Source of the DNA: Nisaea acidiphila | Lineage (GTDB): Bacteria; Pseudomonadota; Alphaproteobacteria; Thalassobaculales; Thalassobaculaceae | Direction: 5' to 3' | Assembly (NCBI RefSeq): GCF_024662015.1 | Contig: NZ_CP102480.1 | Span: forward strand, 1 to 64,000 | DNA length: 64,000 nucleotides | Shown here: in pieces, positions 28,585-36,872 of the stretch | How positions within the stretch are numbered: the first letter of the stretch is position 1 | How the letters are laid out: each line of letters begins with the position of its first letter | The notes under the pieces: generated by a model | What the model was told of the DNA's origin: nothing | What the model saw: only the letters and a program-made list of their open reading frames with translations | Database searches by the model: none | Translations under genes and position numbers: made by a program

Positions 28585-30252
28585 TCAGGTCGGGTCGACC
28601 ACGCCCATCGCGATCATTCGCAGGGCGGTCAGCGAGGGAATGAAAAAATAGTCCCCGCCACGGCATTCGACGAAGGTTTTCAATTTGCTCATCACATAGG
28701 GCGGTTTCTCTGAAACCGGATCGGAAGGGATCGTGTGTCGCTTGTGATGGCTGTGGTCGCCGAGCAGAGGACAGGTGTTGTTGCCTTGATGAAAATCAAG
28801 TCCGTACTGGATCCAATGTTGCTGCACGAACTCGAACTGACGGAAAAGGCTGGCGCAAACCAGCATCATTGCCACGCCCTGTTCGGTTTCGTCGGATTTT
28901 TGCTCCAGATTGGAAGGCCCGTATGGCAGGCCGCGGCGCAGGATGCGGCGGCGCTTGTTGAGCTGGCTCGTCGCTGCCGCGTTCTTGTATGGCTTCCCGG
29001 TCTTCGGATCGGTTCCGATCTTATTTAGGGGGTCGAGATAATCGCGGGTGCTCATGCGCCTCAGATGGGCGCCGACCGGGCATTTGAACCCCTCCATATC
29101 ATCGGCGTAACGAAAATCGGAGGCTTCCGTCGAGCGAATGAACTTCAATTGGTTCTCAAGCGCTTTCGCCGGATTTGGGTCATCGAAACCGCGATCCTTA
29201 CGGAAGTCCTGCCATTCCGGATAGGTCGGAACCGTGGCGAGCGGCACCCCGTCCTTCCAGCGCCCGCACATCTTCGCACGAAGGGTTTCCCTCGCCTCCG
29301 TGGCAGAGACCCCCATGACAGACCCGTAGCGTGAGGTTTCCTCTTCCAGAACCTCGTCAAAGGTCGCCACATTCTCGTGCAATTTGCGGAACGCCATGAA
29401 GCTCCCGTTCTTCATGAATTCCGGCGGCATCGCCGTCGGAGGAAGTTCCTGACTTTCGTCCGAATGCCCGAGGAGAAACTCGCCGGCCGCGAGGGGCTTC
29501 CACTCACCGTCCTCCCGTTTACCGCGTCCGATTACGGCCGTGGCCATTTCCGACGGCCGGAGCTGTCCCTCGAACACCGGGTCACCGATGCCGTCCGCAA
29601 AGCCGAGATGCTCCATAGCGGTCGGGAGTTTCTGACCGTCGAAATCGTCAAACACCGCAGAGGCCGCTTGGAAATCCTGCGTTCCGTCGCGCCCGATTCC
29701 CGAAAGAATGCGCACACCGCCATCCGAGGCAGCGCACAGGTCACGCAACCACTCGGTCTTCTCTTCCAGTGCATCGACGGGTTCCGCCAGACCCAATTGT
29801 TTCAGCTGGGCATTGAGCGAGATCCAAATATGGACATTGTCGCTATCGTCGCCGCCGACGCGGTTGCGCCGCCATATAGGGTCCCAGTGCCGATCCCAGT
29901 CCGCGTCCTGCTCGGCCGTCTTTGTGACGTCCCGATCGCCCAGAATGAACGCTCTTGCCTTCATACCCTCGATGAATTCGTCCGGCATGCCCTGCAGCGT
30001 GCGTGTCGGCAATTCGAGTTTGAGCAACCCCATGAAAGTGAAAGCGATATTCACCGTGCAGGCGGGTTTCTGCGCATTCTCCGGCCAGCGCGCCGCCGTT
30101 GTGACCTGGCGTCGAACGGCATCGACAAAAGCGCGGCCCTTTGCGGCATCGGCAATGTTCAGAAAAAAATATCGGGCGAAGGGAAAGGAATATCGTCCAT
30201 AGGCGCGGGGGATATTTCCCTGAATGTCGGCAAGATCAAGCGTCGCTGTCAT
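28585..30252 (-). CDS. DyP-type peroxidase
   Basis: A heme peroxidase of the dye-decolorising family, 555 aa, longer than the common 300-450 aa forms. The GxxDG motif is GFADG (residues 217-221, catalytic Asp220), and the proximal histidine is in CPVGAHLRRMSTRD (His396). The distal arginine is likely in RRILRRGLPYG (about 439-440). The C-terminal MMLVCASLFRQFEFVQQHW and GDYFFIPSL are also family features. There is no signal peptide or Tat motif, so it is presumably cytoplasmic or delivered with partners. It is the third gene of a four-gene operon and precedes the P450 by 11 bp. Confidence 0.9.
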   Translation of the reverse strand: MTATLDLADIQGNIPRAYGRYSFPFARYFFLNIADAAKGRAFVDAVRRQVTTAARWPENAQKPACTVNIAFTFMGLLKLELPTRTLQGMPDEFIEGMKARAFILGDRDVTKTAEQDADWDRHWDPIWRRNRVGGDDSDNVHIWISLNAQLKQLGLAEPVDALEEKTEWLRDLCAASDGGVRILSGIGRDGTQDFQAASAVFDDFDGQKLPTAMEHLGFADGIGDPVFEGQLRPSEMATAVIGRGKREDGEWKPLAAGEFLLGHSDESQELPPTAMPPEFMKNGSFMAFRKLHENVATFDEVLEEETSRYGSVMGVSATEARETLRAKMCGRWKDGVPLATVPTYPEWQDFRKDRGFDDPNPAKALENQLKFIRSTEASDFRYADDMEGFKCPVGAHLRRMSTRDYLDPLNKIGTDPKTGKPYKNAAATSQLNKRRRILRRGLPYGPSNLEQKSDETEQGVAMMLVCASLFRQFEFVQQHWIQYGLDFHQGNNTCPLLGDHSHHKRHTIPSDPVSEKPPYVMSKLKTFVECRGGDYFFIPSLTALRMIAMGVVDPT

Positions 30253-30286
30253 GGCTGACGTCCGGTTCTGTCAAATGATATGGCTT

Positions 30287-31288
30287 TCATGGGGAGCGGA
30301 TGACGCCGGGCTCCTGTGTCGGCCCTGACCTGTCTCCGAGCCTTGTCCGCTCCAGGAACGCACCGAACTCCCGGTAGAGATCGTCTGCACTCGCTCCTTG
30401 CTGCTCCACGAAGAAATCGCTGAATTTCTGCTGCACGTAGAGCGCTTTCAGCACCGATGGCAGATCGTCGAATTCGCCGGGAGCAAGGGGTCTCGCACCG
30501 TTTGCGAGGGCGAAGCGGACCGCGAGCAGGAATGAAAGCCCAGTGACCGCGGCCGCCGCGACCGCAGTCCAAAGCGTGCTCCAGCCAAGTACGGGGACGG
30601 TAAGGCAACCTAGTATGCGTGCGGCCAACGCCAGAATGGCGATCACTGCCGGTACGGCAACCGCTGCGATCAGCCCTTTGAACGGCAGATCGTGGAACCT
30701 GGGCAGCTTCAGATAGTAGTCATGGAACGGCATCGTGGTTTCGACATGGCATTTGTCGAGATAGGCCGCGAACCTGTCAGCGCTGTCGACCTCGTCGAAC
30801 CCGACGCAATTGCTGTAGATGGCGCGAAGTTCGCTCTCCATCGTTTGCCAGAGTTCGCGCGCATAGGCCGCGCGGACCTCTTTCTGCTGTGCGGGCGAGA
30901 GGGAAGTCGGAAGTGGATCGCCATCCTTGGTAATGGCGTCGATATCTGCGCAGAAGACGAGATAGGGGGTTGTAAGCCGGTCTACCTTCTGCGGATCAAT
31001 GGGATCCTCGCCCTTGATCGTCCCGACGATCGGATTCTGCCCGACGCGGCCGTTGTAAACCACATCGCTCAACACAAACATGCGCGCCAGATGGTTGCGC
31101 TTATTGCGGGCGAACGGGCTGTTTCTAGGCGCGTTCACCGTTGCCGGCGACTGCAAAGCTGTTGGCAGCTTGGCAAGCGCGACGCGAACCTTTTGTTCGA
31201 AGGACGTCGGCGACTTGTCGGACTTCGTATAGGGCTTGATCGGCGCCAGCGTGGTCAGAAAAATATGGCCGGTATCCAGATCTGGCAT
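30287..31288 (-). CDS. Unrecognised membrane protein in the DyP-P450 operon
   Basis: I do not recognise this 333-aa protein. The N-terminal 200 residues are soluble and contain NHLARMFVL (65-73) and PYLVFCADID (108-117). Two membrane helices follow (about 204-226 and 235-257), then a short charged tail. The HxAR and YxxFC pattern recurs in the upstream gene product, which suggests a shared domain. ATG at 31288 has AAAGGAAAA upstream; the open frame extends further but only through the intergenic gap and the neighbour. It lies 34 bp before the DyP gene. Confidence 0.75.
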   Translation of the reverse strand: MPDLDTGHIFLTTLAPIKPYTKSDKSPTSFEQKVRVALAKLPTALQSPATVNAPRNSPFARNKRNHLARMFVLSDVVYNGRVGQNPIVGTIKGEDPIDPQKVDRLTTPYLVFCADIDAITKDGDPLPTSLSPAQQKEVRAAYARELWQTMESELRAIYSNCVGFDEVDSADRFAAYLDKCHVETTMPFHDYYLKLPRFHDLPFKGLIAAVAVPAVIAILALAARILGCLTVPVLGWSTLWTAVAAAAVTGLSFLLAVRFALANGARPLAPGEFDDLPSVLKALYVQQKFSDFFVEQQGASADDLYREFGAFLERTRLGDRSGPTQEPGVIRSP

Positions 31289-31335
31289 TGCGATTTTCCT
31301 TTCCGTGGCTAAATCCGGTTTTTTCCGAGAACAGC

Positions 31336-32001
31336 CTATTCTTGGTGGGTGTATCGCAGGCGGTTGATATCGGCCCGCTCCGTGGCGAGGCTGGCGACGG
31401 GGCCGAACCCCGGATCGCCGAGACCGAGCTGGATCTTCAGGCATGCGGCGAGGTAGCTCTTCCGGAACTCTTCCGGGCTTTGCGATCCATGCGCCTGTTC
31501 CAGTTTCAGCAGGGCGTCGTAGATCGCCAGACTTGTTTTGATGTCTCTTTGGGCCGCGCCCGGGGTCGCGTTGTAATAATAGTCGGTGCCGATCTGGTTA
31601 TGGGTGATGTAGTCCTTGAACGGCGTTACCGGGATCGAATACGGGTACTTCGTCGCCGAATACCAGAAAAGGTCGAGGCCACTCGGTATCCCGTCCGAGA
31701 ACGCGTCGATATATTGATCCCAGGTGCCGTTGAAATTGGAGCAGAACAGCGTGTAGTCGTTCTTCAGAGACTGCTTGCCTTGGCCGAGATCCGGCCATTC
31801 GTCCCGCTTGATGATCACCCAACGGGCGAAATGGATTAGAGACAGACCGAGCAACCCCATGAGGTTCTGCGGTAAGCCGCGTGCCGCCATAAATAGCAGG
31901 CGATTGATCCAAGTGATCTTGGGATCGCTCGGTGTCACGACATTCATCGCGTACGCTTTTCCGGCAATATTCGTCATATCCAATCCCACGTATCGTGACA
32001 T
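31336..32001 (-). CDS. Unrecognised protein, first gene of the DyP-P450 operon
   Basis: I do not recognise this 221-aa protein by name. It contains IHFARWVIIKRDEW (about 56-69) and DYTLFCSNFNGTWDQYIDAF (82-101), which read like a compact alpha/beta barrel domain of the ferredoxin-like type; this structural guess is unverified. There is no clear signal peptide. The start is either ATG at 32001 or ATG at 31977 (MTNIAGKAYAMN); the second has a better GGGATTGG site. A 47-bp gap separates it from the next gene, so the four genes probably form one operon read from the AT-rich region upstream. Confidence 0.72.
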   Translation of the reverse strand: MSRYVGLDMTNIAGKAYAMNVVTPSDPKITWINRLLFMAARGLPQNLMGLLGLSLIHFARWVIIKRDEWPDLGQGKQSLKNDYTLFCSNFNGTWDQYIDAFSDGIPSGLDLFWYSATKYPYSIPVTPFKDYITHNQIGTDYYYNATPGAAQRDIKTSLAIYDALLKLEQAHGSQSPEEFRKSYLAACLKIQLGLGDPGFGPVASLATERADINRLRYTHQE

Positions 32002-32352
32002 CCGAAGGGACTAAACGAAGATGCACAATTTTTGATTGCTTACGATGAAAAATTTTTCTCTTTTATGCAGTCGCCGCGTTTGAAATCTCCTCAATGCCGT
32101 GCAGGGGATTCGGAGGGGTGGAACGGACCCTCCGGAGGGGACCAGAGTGCTTCGCCGTGCAAAAATTGAACTTTAGCCTATAACTTGTTGAAATTATGGA
32201 AAGAAATGCCGCAACAAAAATGCTCGAAAGATTGTTCCTACGTTGCAGTTCTGTTATAAGAAGAGTGATTCTAAATGTCTGTCAGCACAGCGGAATTCAG
32301 AGACTGAAAACACCTTTCCGCAGTCGCCTACACCAACCGGAAATCGCTTGAA
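32002..32352. other. AT-rich divergent intergenic region upstream of gyrA and the DyP-P450 operon
   Basis: This 351-bp gap is visibly richer in A and T than the flanking coding DNA, especially 32030-32280. No gene was recognised. It must carry the gyrA promoter (a candidate is given separately) and the promoter of the minus-strand operon, for which I saw no convincing -35/-10 pair. Confidence 0.6.
32232..32260 (+). promoter_or_regulatory. Candidate gyrA promoter
   Basis: TTGTTC (32232-32237) and TATAAG (32255-32260) are spaced by exactly 17 bp in the AT-rich gap. The gyrA start is 92 bp downstream of the -10 element. Confidence 0.5.
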
Positions 32353-35103
32353 TTGACCTCGTCAGACACTTCCTCCTTCGACATTTCGCCTGTCTCCATC
32401 GAAGACGAAATGAAGCGCTCCTATCTCGATTACGCGATGAGCGTTATCGTTTCGCGGGCGCTCCCCGATGTCCGTGACGGTTTGAAACCGGTTCACCGCC
32501 GCATCCTCTACGCGATGAAGGAGGGCGGTTACGACTGGTCCAAGCCCTACCGTAAATCGGCGAACATCGTCGGTGCTGTCATGGGGCAGTATCACCCGCA
32601 CGGCGACAGCGCGATCTACGACGCCATGGTCCGCATGGCGCAGGAATTTTCCATGCGCCTACCGCTGGTCGACGGGCAGGGCAATTTCGGCTCGATGGAC
32701 GGCGATCCGCCGGCGGCCATGCGGTATACCGAGGCCCGCCTCGCGAAGGCCGCGGAGGGCCTTCTCCGGGATATCGACAAGGATACGGTCGATTTCGTCC
32801 CCAACTATGACGAGACCACGGAAGAGCCGGGCGTGCTGCCGGCCGAATACCCCAATCTCCTGGTCAATGGCGCCGGCGGTATCGCAGTCGGCATGGCGAC
32901 GAACATCCCTCCGCACAATTTGGGAGAAGTGATCGACGCCTGCTGCGCCTATGTCGACAATCCCGGAATCACCATCGACGAGCTGATCGAGATCGTCCCG
33001 GGCCCGGATTTCCCGACCGGTGCGATGATTCTCGGCAAGAACGGGATCCACTCCGCCTATCACACCGGCCGCGGCTCGATCATGATGCGCGCCAAGGCGG
33101 ACATTCAGGAGATCCGCAAGGACCGCACGGCCATCGTCGTCAGCGAAATTCCGTATCAGGTGAACAAATCCCGCCTGATGGAGCGGATCGGCGAACTTGT
33201 GCGGGAAAAAACCGTGGAAGGCATCGCCGAGCTCAGGGACGAGAGCGACCGCGAGGGTGTGCGCGTCGTTATCGAGCTGAAGCGCGACGCGGTGCCGGAT
33301 GTGGTGCTGAACCAGCTCTACAAGTTCACCCCGCTGCAGACCAGCTTCGGCGTCAACATGCTGGCGCTGAACGGCGGCAAGCCGGAACAGATGAACCTGC
33401 GCGACGTGATCGTCGCCTTCATCGCCTTCCGCGAGGTCGTCATCACCCGCCGGACCCGGTTCCTGCTGCGCAAGGCGCGCGATCGGGCGCATGTCTTGGC
33501 CGGTTTGCTCGTCGCGGTGAACAATATCGACGAGGTCATCCGGGTGATCCGCGCCTCGCGCGATGCCGCCGATGCCCGTGAGCAGTTGATGGGCCGCGAC
33601 TGGCCGGCGGAGGAGGTCGAGGAGTTCATCGGCATCATCGACGATCCGGGGCACAAGGTCGTCGATGGCAAGTACCGGCTTTCAGACGCCCAGGTCCGCG
33701 CCATCCTGGAGCTGCGCCTGCAGCGCCTCACCGGCATGGAACGCGAGAAGCTGATCGAGGAGACCAAGGAACTCGCCGCGAAGATCGCCGAGTACCTGGA
33801 AATCCTGCAGTCGCGTCCGCGGATGATGGAAGTGCTGCGTGAGGAACTGGTGGCGGCGAAAGAAGCCTATGCCACGCCGCGCCGGACCGAGCTCGTCGAA
33901 GCCGAGTTCGAGCACGACATGGAAGACCTGATCCAGCGCGAGGACATGGTCGTTACGGTCAGTCACAACGGCTATATCAAGCGCGTCCCGCTCTCGACCT
34001 ACCGGGCGCAGAAGCGTGGCGGCAAGGGGCGTTCCGGCATGTCGACGCGGGACGAGGATTTCGTCAGCCGGCTGTTCGTCGCCAACACCCACACGCCGAT
34101 CCTGTTCTTCACCTCGCGCGGCATGGTCTACCAGATGAAGACCTACCGCCTGCCGATCGGCACCCCGCAATCCCGGGGCAAGGCGCTGGTGAACCTGCTG
34201 CCGCTGGAGCAGGGCGAGTGGATCCAGACCATCATGCCGTTGCCCGCGGAAGAGGAGGAATGGGCAAACATGCATGTCATGTTTGCGACCTCGGCCGGCA
34301 CCGTGCGGCGGAACGCGCTCTCCGATTTCACCAATATCAAGCGCAACGGCAAGATCGCCATGCGGCTGGACGAAGGTGACCGCCTGATCAACGTGCAGCC
34401 CTGCATGGAGGCGGACGACGTCTTTCTCACGACGCGTGACGGCAAGGCGATCCGCTTCCGGGCGACTGATGTACGTCTGTTCCGCGGACGCGATTCGCTC
34501 GGCGTTCGGGGCATTCGACTCGCCAGCGGCGACGAAGTCGTGTCGATGTCGATCCTGCATCACGTGGACTATCAGGATGTTCCGGGGTCGGATGTGCTGG
34601 AACGCGATCTCTACCTGAAGCTCGCCGGCCAGATGCGAAGGGCGACGGGCGAAGGCGAGGAAGAGGTCGAGGCACCGTCCGGCGATATCTCGCAGGAGCG
34701 TTTCATCCAGCTCAGCGCGGAGGAAGAGTTCATCCTCACCGTGACCGAAAGCGGTCTCGGCAAACGTACCTCGGCGCACGAGTATCGCATTACGAATCGC
34801 GGCGGTCAGGGGATCGCCAATATGGAACTGACCAAGCGTAGCGGCGGCGTGGTGGCCGCATTCCCGGTGACCGACACCGACCAGATCATGCTCGTCACCG
34901 ATGGTGGGCAGGTGATCCGCTGCGCCGTGAACGAAATCAGCATCACTGGGCGTAGAACCCAGGGTGTCTGGATCTTCCGCGTCGATGAAGGCGAAAAAGT
35001 CGTATCCGTCAGCCTGACCGGCGAAGAGAACGGAAACGGCGCGGAGGACGCGGAGGAATCGGAAGCCGACGACAGCGGTGACGGAGACGCCACCGAGAGC
35101 TAA
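32353..35103 (+). CDS. gyrA: DNA gyrase subunit A
   Basis: GyrA is the DNA-cleaving subunit of gyrase. The 916-aa protein has [39 protein letters not shown], and the quinolone-resistance region reads [12 protein letters not shown] with Ser and Asp at the positions of E. coli Ser83 and Asp87, so there is no resistance substitution there. The catalytic tyrosine lies in [10 protein letters not shown]. The C-terminal domain carries the GyrA box QKRGGKG, which rules out ParC. The tail is acidic. No in-frame ATG precedes the conserved start, so TTG at 32353 is used; the ribosome site is weak. Confidence 0.95.
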   Translation: MTSSDTSSFDISPVSIEDEMKRSYLDYAMSVIVSRALPDVRDGLKPVHRRILYAMKEGGYDWSKPYRKSANIVGAVMGQYHPHGDSAIYDAMVRMAQEFSMRLPLVDGQGNFGSMDGDPPAAMRYTEARLAKAAEGLLRDIDKDTVDFVPNYDETTEEPGVLPAEYPNLLVNGAGGIAVGMATNIPPHNLGEVIDACCAYVDNPGITIDELIEIVPGPDFPTGAMILGKNGIHSAYHTGRGSIMMRAKADIQEIRKDRTAIVVSEIPYQVNKSRLMERIGELVREKTVEGIAELRDESDREGVRVVIELKRDAVPDVVLNQLYKFTPLQTSFGVNMLALNGGKPEQMNLRDVIVAFIAFREVVITRRTRFLLRKARDRAHVLAGLLVAVNNIDEVIRVIRASRDAADAREQLMGRDWPAEEVEEFIGIIDDPGHKVVDGKYRLSDAQVRAILELRLQRLTGMEREKLIEETKELAAKIAEYLEILQSRPRMMEVLREELVAAKEAYATPRRTELVEAEFEHDMEDLIQREDMVVTVSHNGYIKRVPLSTYRAQKRGGKGRSGMSTRDEDFVSRLFVANTHTPILFFTSRGMVYQMKTYRLPIGTPQSRGKALVNLLPLEQGEWIQTIMPLPAEEEEWANMHVMFATSAGTVRRNALSDFTNIKRNGKIAMRLDEGDRLINVQPCMEADDVFLTTRDGKAIRFRATDVRLFRGRDSLGVRGIRLASGDEVVSMSILHHVDYQDVPGSDVLERDLYLKLAGQMRRATGEGEEEVEAPSGDISQERFIQLSAEEEFILTVTESGLGKRTSAHEYRITNRGGQGIANMELTKRSGGVVAAFPVTDTDQIMLVTDGGQVIRCAVNEISITGRRTQGVWIFRVDEGEKVVSVSLTGEENGNGAEDAEESEADDSGDGDATES

Positions 35104-35119
35104 CGGGGGACTTGGAAAC

Positions 35120-35626
35120 ATGAGAGTAGGCGTATATCCAGGCACGTTCGATCCGATTACGAACGGGCATCTGGACATCATTCGGCGTGGCAGCAAGCTG
35201 GTCGACAAACTGGTCGTCGCAGTTGCGCGCAACGCCGGAAAAGGACCGCTTTTCAGCCTCGACGAGCGCGTCGAGATGGTTCAGGACGAGATAGATCTGC
35301 TCAACAAGGCGCATGCCGAAAACGGCGTCCACGGCGAAATCGTGGTGATGTCTTTCGGTAACCTGCTGATGCATTTTGTTGAGGAGAATGGGGCTGCAAC
35401 AATCATTCGCGGTCTGCGTGCGGTCTCTGACTTTGAGTATGAGTTTCAGATGGTGGGGATGAATGCGCGGCTGAATGCGAATGTCGAGACGGTCTTCCTG
35501 ATGGCCTCCGACCGCAACCAGTTCATCTCTTCGCGTCTGGTCAAGGAGATCGCTCATATGGGCGGCGCGATCGATCAGTTTGTACCCAAACGCGTGGTGG
35601 AACGGGTCGAGGACAAGTTCCGGTAA
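35120..35626 (+). CDS. coaD: Phosphopantetheine adenylyltransferase
   Basis: CoaD transfers AMP to 4'-phosphopantetheine, the penultimate step of CoA synthesis. The 168-aa protein starts MRVGVYPGTFDPITNGHLDII with the nucleotide-binding TxGH motif, and also has IIRGLRAVSDFEYEFQM and FISSRLVKEIA(H)MGG. ATG at 35120 is preceded by CGGGGGA. It lies 16 bp after gyrA, probably in the same transcript. Confidence 0.96.
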   Translation: MRVGVYPGTFDPITNGHLDIIRRGSKLVDKLVVAVARNAGKGPLFSLDERVEMVQDEIDLLNKAHAENGVHGEIVVMSFGNLLMHFVEENGAATIIRGLRAVSDFEYEFQMVGMNARLNANVETVFLMASDRNQFISSRLVKEIAHMGGAIDQFVPKRVVERVEDKFR

Positions 35627-35655
35627 CAGCGCGGAAAAAAACTTGTCGGAAGTGG

Positions 35656-35684
35656 TTGACCGCCGGGCCCTGTTTGCATAGGTT
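35656..35684 (+). promoter_or_regulatory. Candidate promoter of the tRNA-Lys gene
   Basis: TTGACC (35656-35661) and TAGGTT (35679-35684) are spaced by 17 bp and end 15 bp before the tRNA. The spacing fits a short 5' leader. Confidence 0.5.
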
Positions 35685-35699
35685 CCGGCTTCCTTTCGG

Positions 35700-35775
35700 G
35701 GGCGCGTAGCTCAGCTGGTAGAGCATCTGACTTTTAATCAGACGGTCACAGGTTCGAATCCTGTCGCGCTCACCA
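35700..35775 (+). tRNA. tRNA-Lys (anticodon TTT)
   Basis: A 76-nt cloverleaf. The acceptor arm is GGGCGCG at 35700-35706 paired with CGCGCTC (one G-U), the D arm contains AGCTCAGCTGGTAGAGC, the anticodon loop is ACTTTTAAT with anticodon TTT, and the T arm has GGTTCGAATCC. CCA is encoded at the 3' end. Identity as lysine follows from the anticodon. Confidence 0.96.
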
Positions 35776-36194
35776 TTTTCCTTCAGATATCCATTTTGAA
35801 AGTCTCATTCGCTGTTCTGCGGGTGGTCGGCGTTCGCGTGCTGCCGTTAAATAAAATACAACGCAAAAATCGTTGTAATTTTTAAGTAAAAAATACCCTG
35901 ATCCCAAAGTGGCTTCAAAGTTCAAACACGCAAGATAGATCAAGGACCCAGGACAGAAGCGCTTTGCAGCGGATTTCCAGCGCCTTAAGCGCTAACTTTA
36001 GAGTGATTATTTAGCCGCATCATCTTGATACTTGAAAATTACGCTCAATTTGACGATAGTCTGAATCATGGACGCAACACGCTGAAAGACTTCGGTGTTG
36101 AGAGGTTTCTCGGCCACTGGAAAACGGCGTGTAATCGGCTACCTTCTTGACACAAAGACGCTGAACTGGCGCGAACGGCGAAAGGGACTCGGGC
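35776..36194. other. 419-bp AT-rich intergenic region with dyads
   Basis: No gene is supported here. Two inverted repeats stand out. One has arms TACAACG (35857-35863) and CGTTGTA (35871-35877) around a 7-base loop, followed by a T-run, so it could end the tRNA transcript. The other has AGCGC (35979-35983) and GCGCT (35989-35993) around CTTAA. The stretch is AT-richer than the surroundings. A small RNA or regulatory region cannot be excluded. Confidence 0.4.
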
Positions 36195-36539
36195 GTGGGG
36201 CTCCTTGACTTCCTGAAGATCACCGCGGACTCGAAGAAAAAGACGTCGCGGCCAACCAAGGCTCAGGGCATCAAGAGTGTCAAAGCCAAGGGCAAGCTCG
36301 ATTCCTGTGGAATCGTCAAGATCGACAGCTTCACCTTCAATGTTAAGGACTATAATCTGAAGGGCTTTATCATCGAGCCCTACGACAAGGATCTGTTGAT
36401 CAAGAGTCAGCGTTTCCGCTTTGAAATCGACGTTTCCAAGGGCCAGCATAAAATGAAAGGCTCTGCGGAAGCCGTAGTGACAAAGGTGACCGAAAACGCG
36501 CTCGCCGCGGCGTTCACCATCAAACCTTTTGAACATTGA
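36195..36539 (+). CDS. Small PilZ-like protein (tentative)
   Basis: A 114-aa basic soluble protein (N-terminus MGLLDFLKITADSKKK). Residues about 50-105 (VKDYNLKGFIIEPYDK to AFTIKPFEH) resemble a PilZ barrel, with DYNLKG in the place of DxSxxG, but no clear RxxxR motif precedes it, so c-di-GMP binding is doubtful. GTG at 36195 is used, with AAAGGGA upstream. Could be an uncharacterised family instead. Confidence 0.5.
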   Translation: MGLLDFLKITADSKKKTSRPTKAQGIKSVKAKGKLDSCGIVKIDSFTFNVKDYNLKGFIIEPYDKDLLIKSQRFRFEIDVSKGQHKMKGSAEAVVTKVTENALAAAFTIKPFEH

Positions 36540-36633
36540 GACGACGGCCGGTCCATTCTGGTACCGTTCTTGCTAATCATGTCGGCGAAACCGTCCGCCA
36601 GAGCGGACATCGCGACCGGCAGGGAGATCCATC

Positions 36634-36867
36634 GTGGATGAACGCAAGAAACTGCTGCTGATGATGCGGGAGATCCGCAAGAAGATCGACCCCAAGGTCC
36701 TGGAGCGCGCCCATCAGGCGGCGTTGATCCAGATGGGCGAGAAACCGGCGCCGCTGCGGGATAACGAGGCATCGCGCCTTTTCAAACTCGCCCGGGCGGA
36801 CAACGGAGCCCGCAAGAGCGAGGTTCTTGCCTTCCTTGAGAAGAAATTCCGTAACAAGCTGAATTGA
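36634..36867 (+). CDS. Small uncharacterised protein
   Basis: A 77-aa basic protein (MDERKKLLLMMREIRKKIDPKVLERAHQ at the start) that I do not recognise. It looks entirely helical and lacks a signal or membrane segment. GTG at 36634 is supported by AGGGAGA about 8 bp upstream. It follows the PilZ-like gene by 94 bp and ends 5 bp from a convergent gene. Confidence 0.6.
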   Translation: MDERKKLLLMMREIRKKIDPKVLERAHQAALIQMGEKPAPLRDNEASRLFKLARADNGARKSEVLAFLEKKFRNKLN

Positions 36868-36872
36868 CGGCT

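Noticed and set aside
32353-35103. Topoisomerase IV subunit ParC instead of GyrA
   Set aside because: QKRGGKG, the GyrA box in the C-terminal domain, is present.
33682-35232. 516-codon minus-strand open frame opposite gyrA and coaD
   Set aside because: The forward frames encode complete GyrA and CoaD; the reverse shows no recognisable motif.
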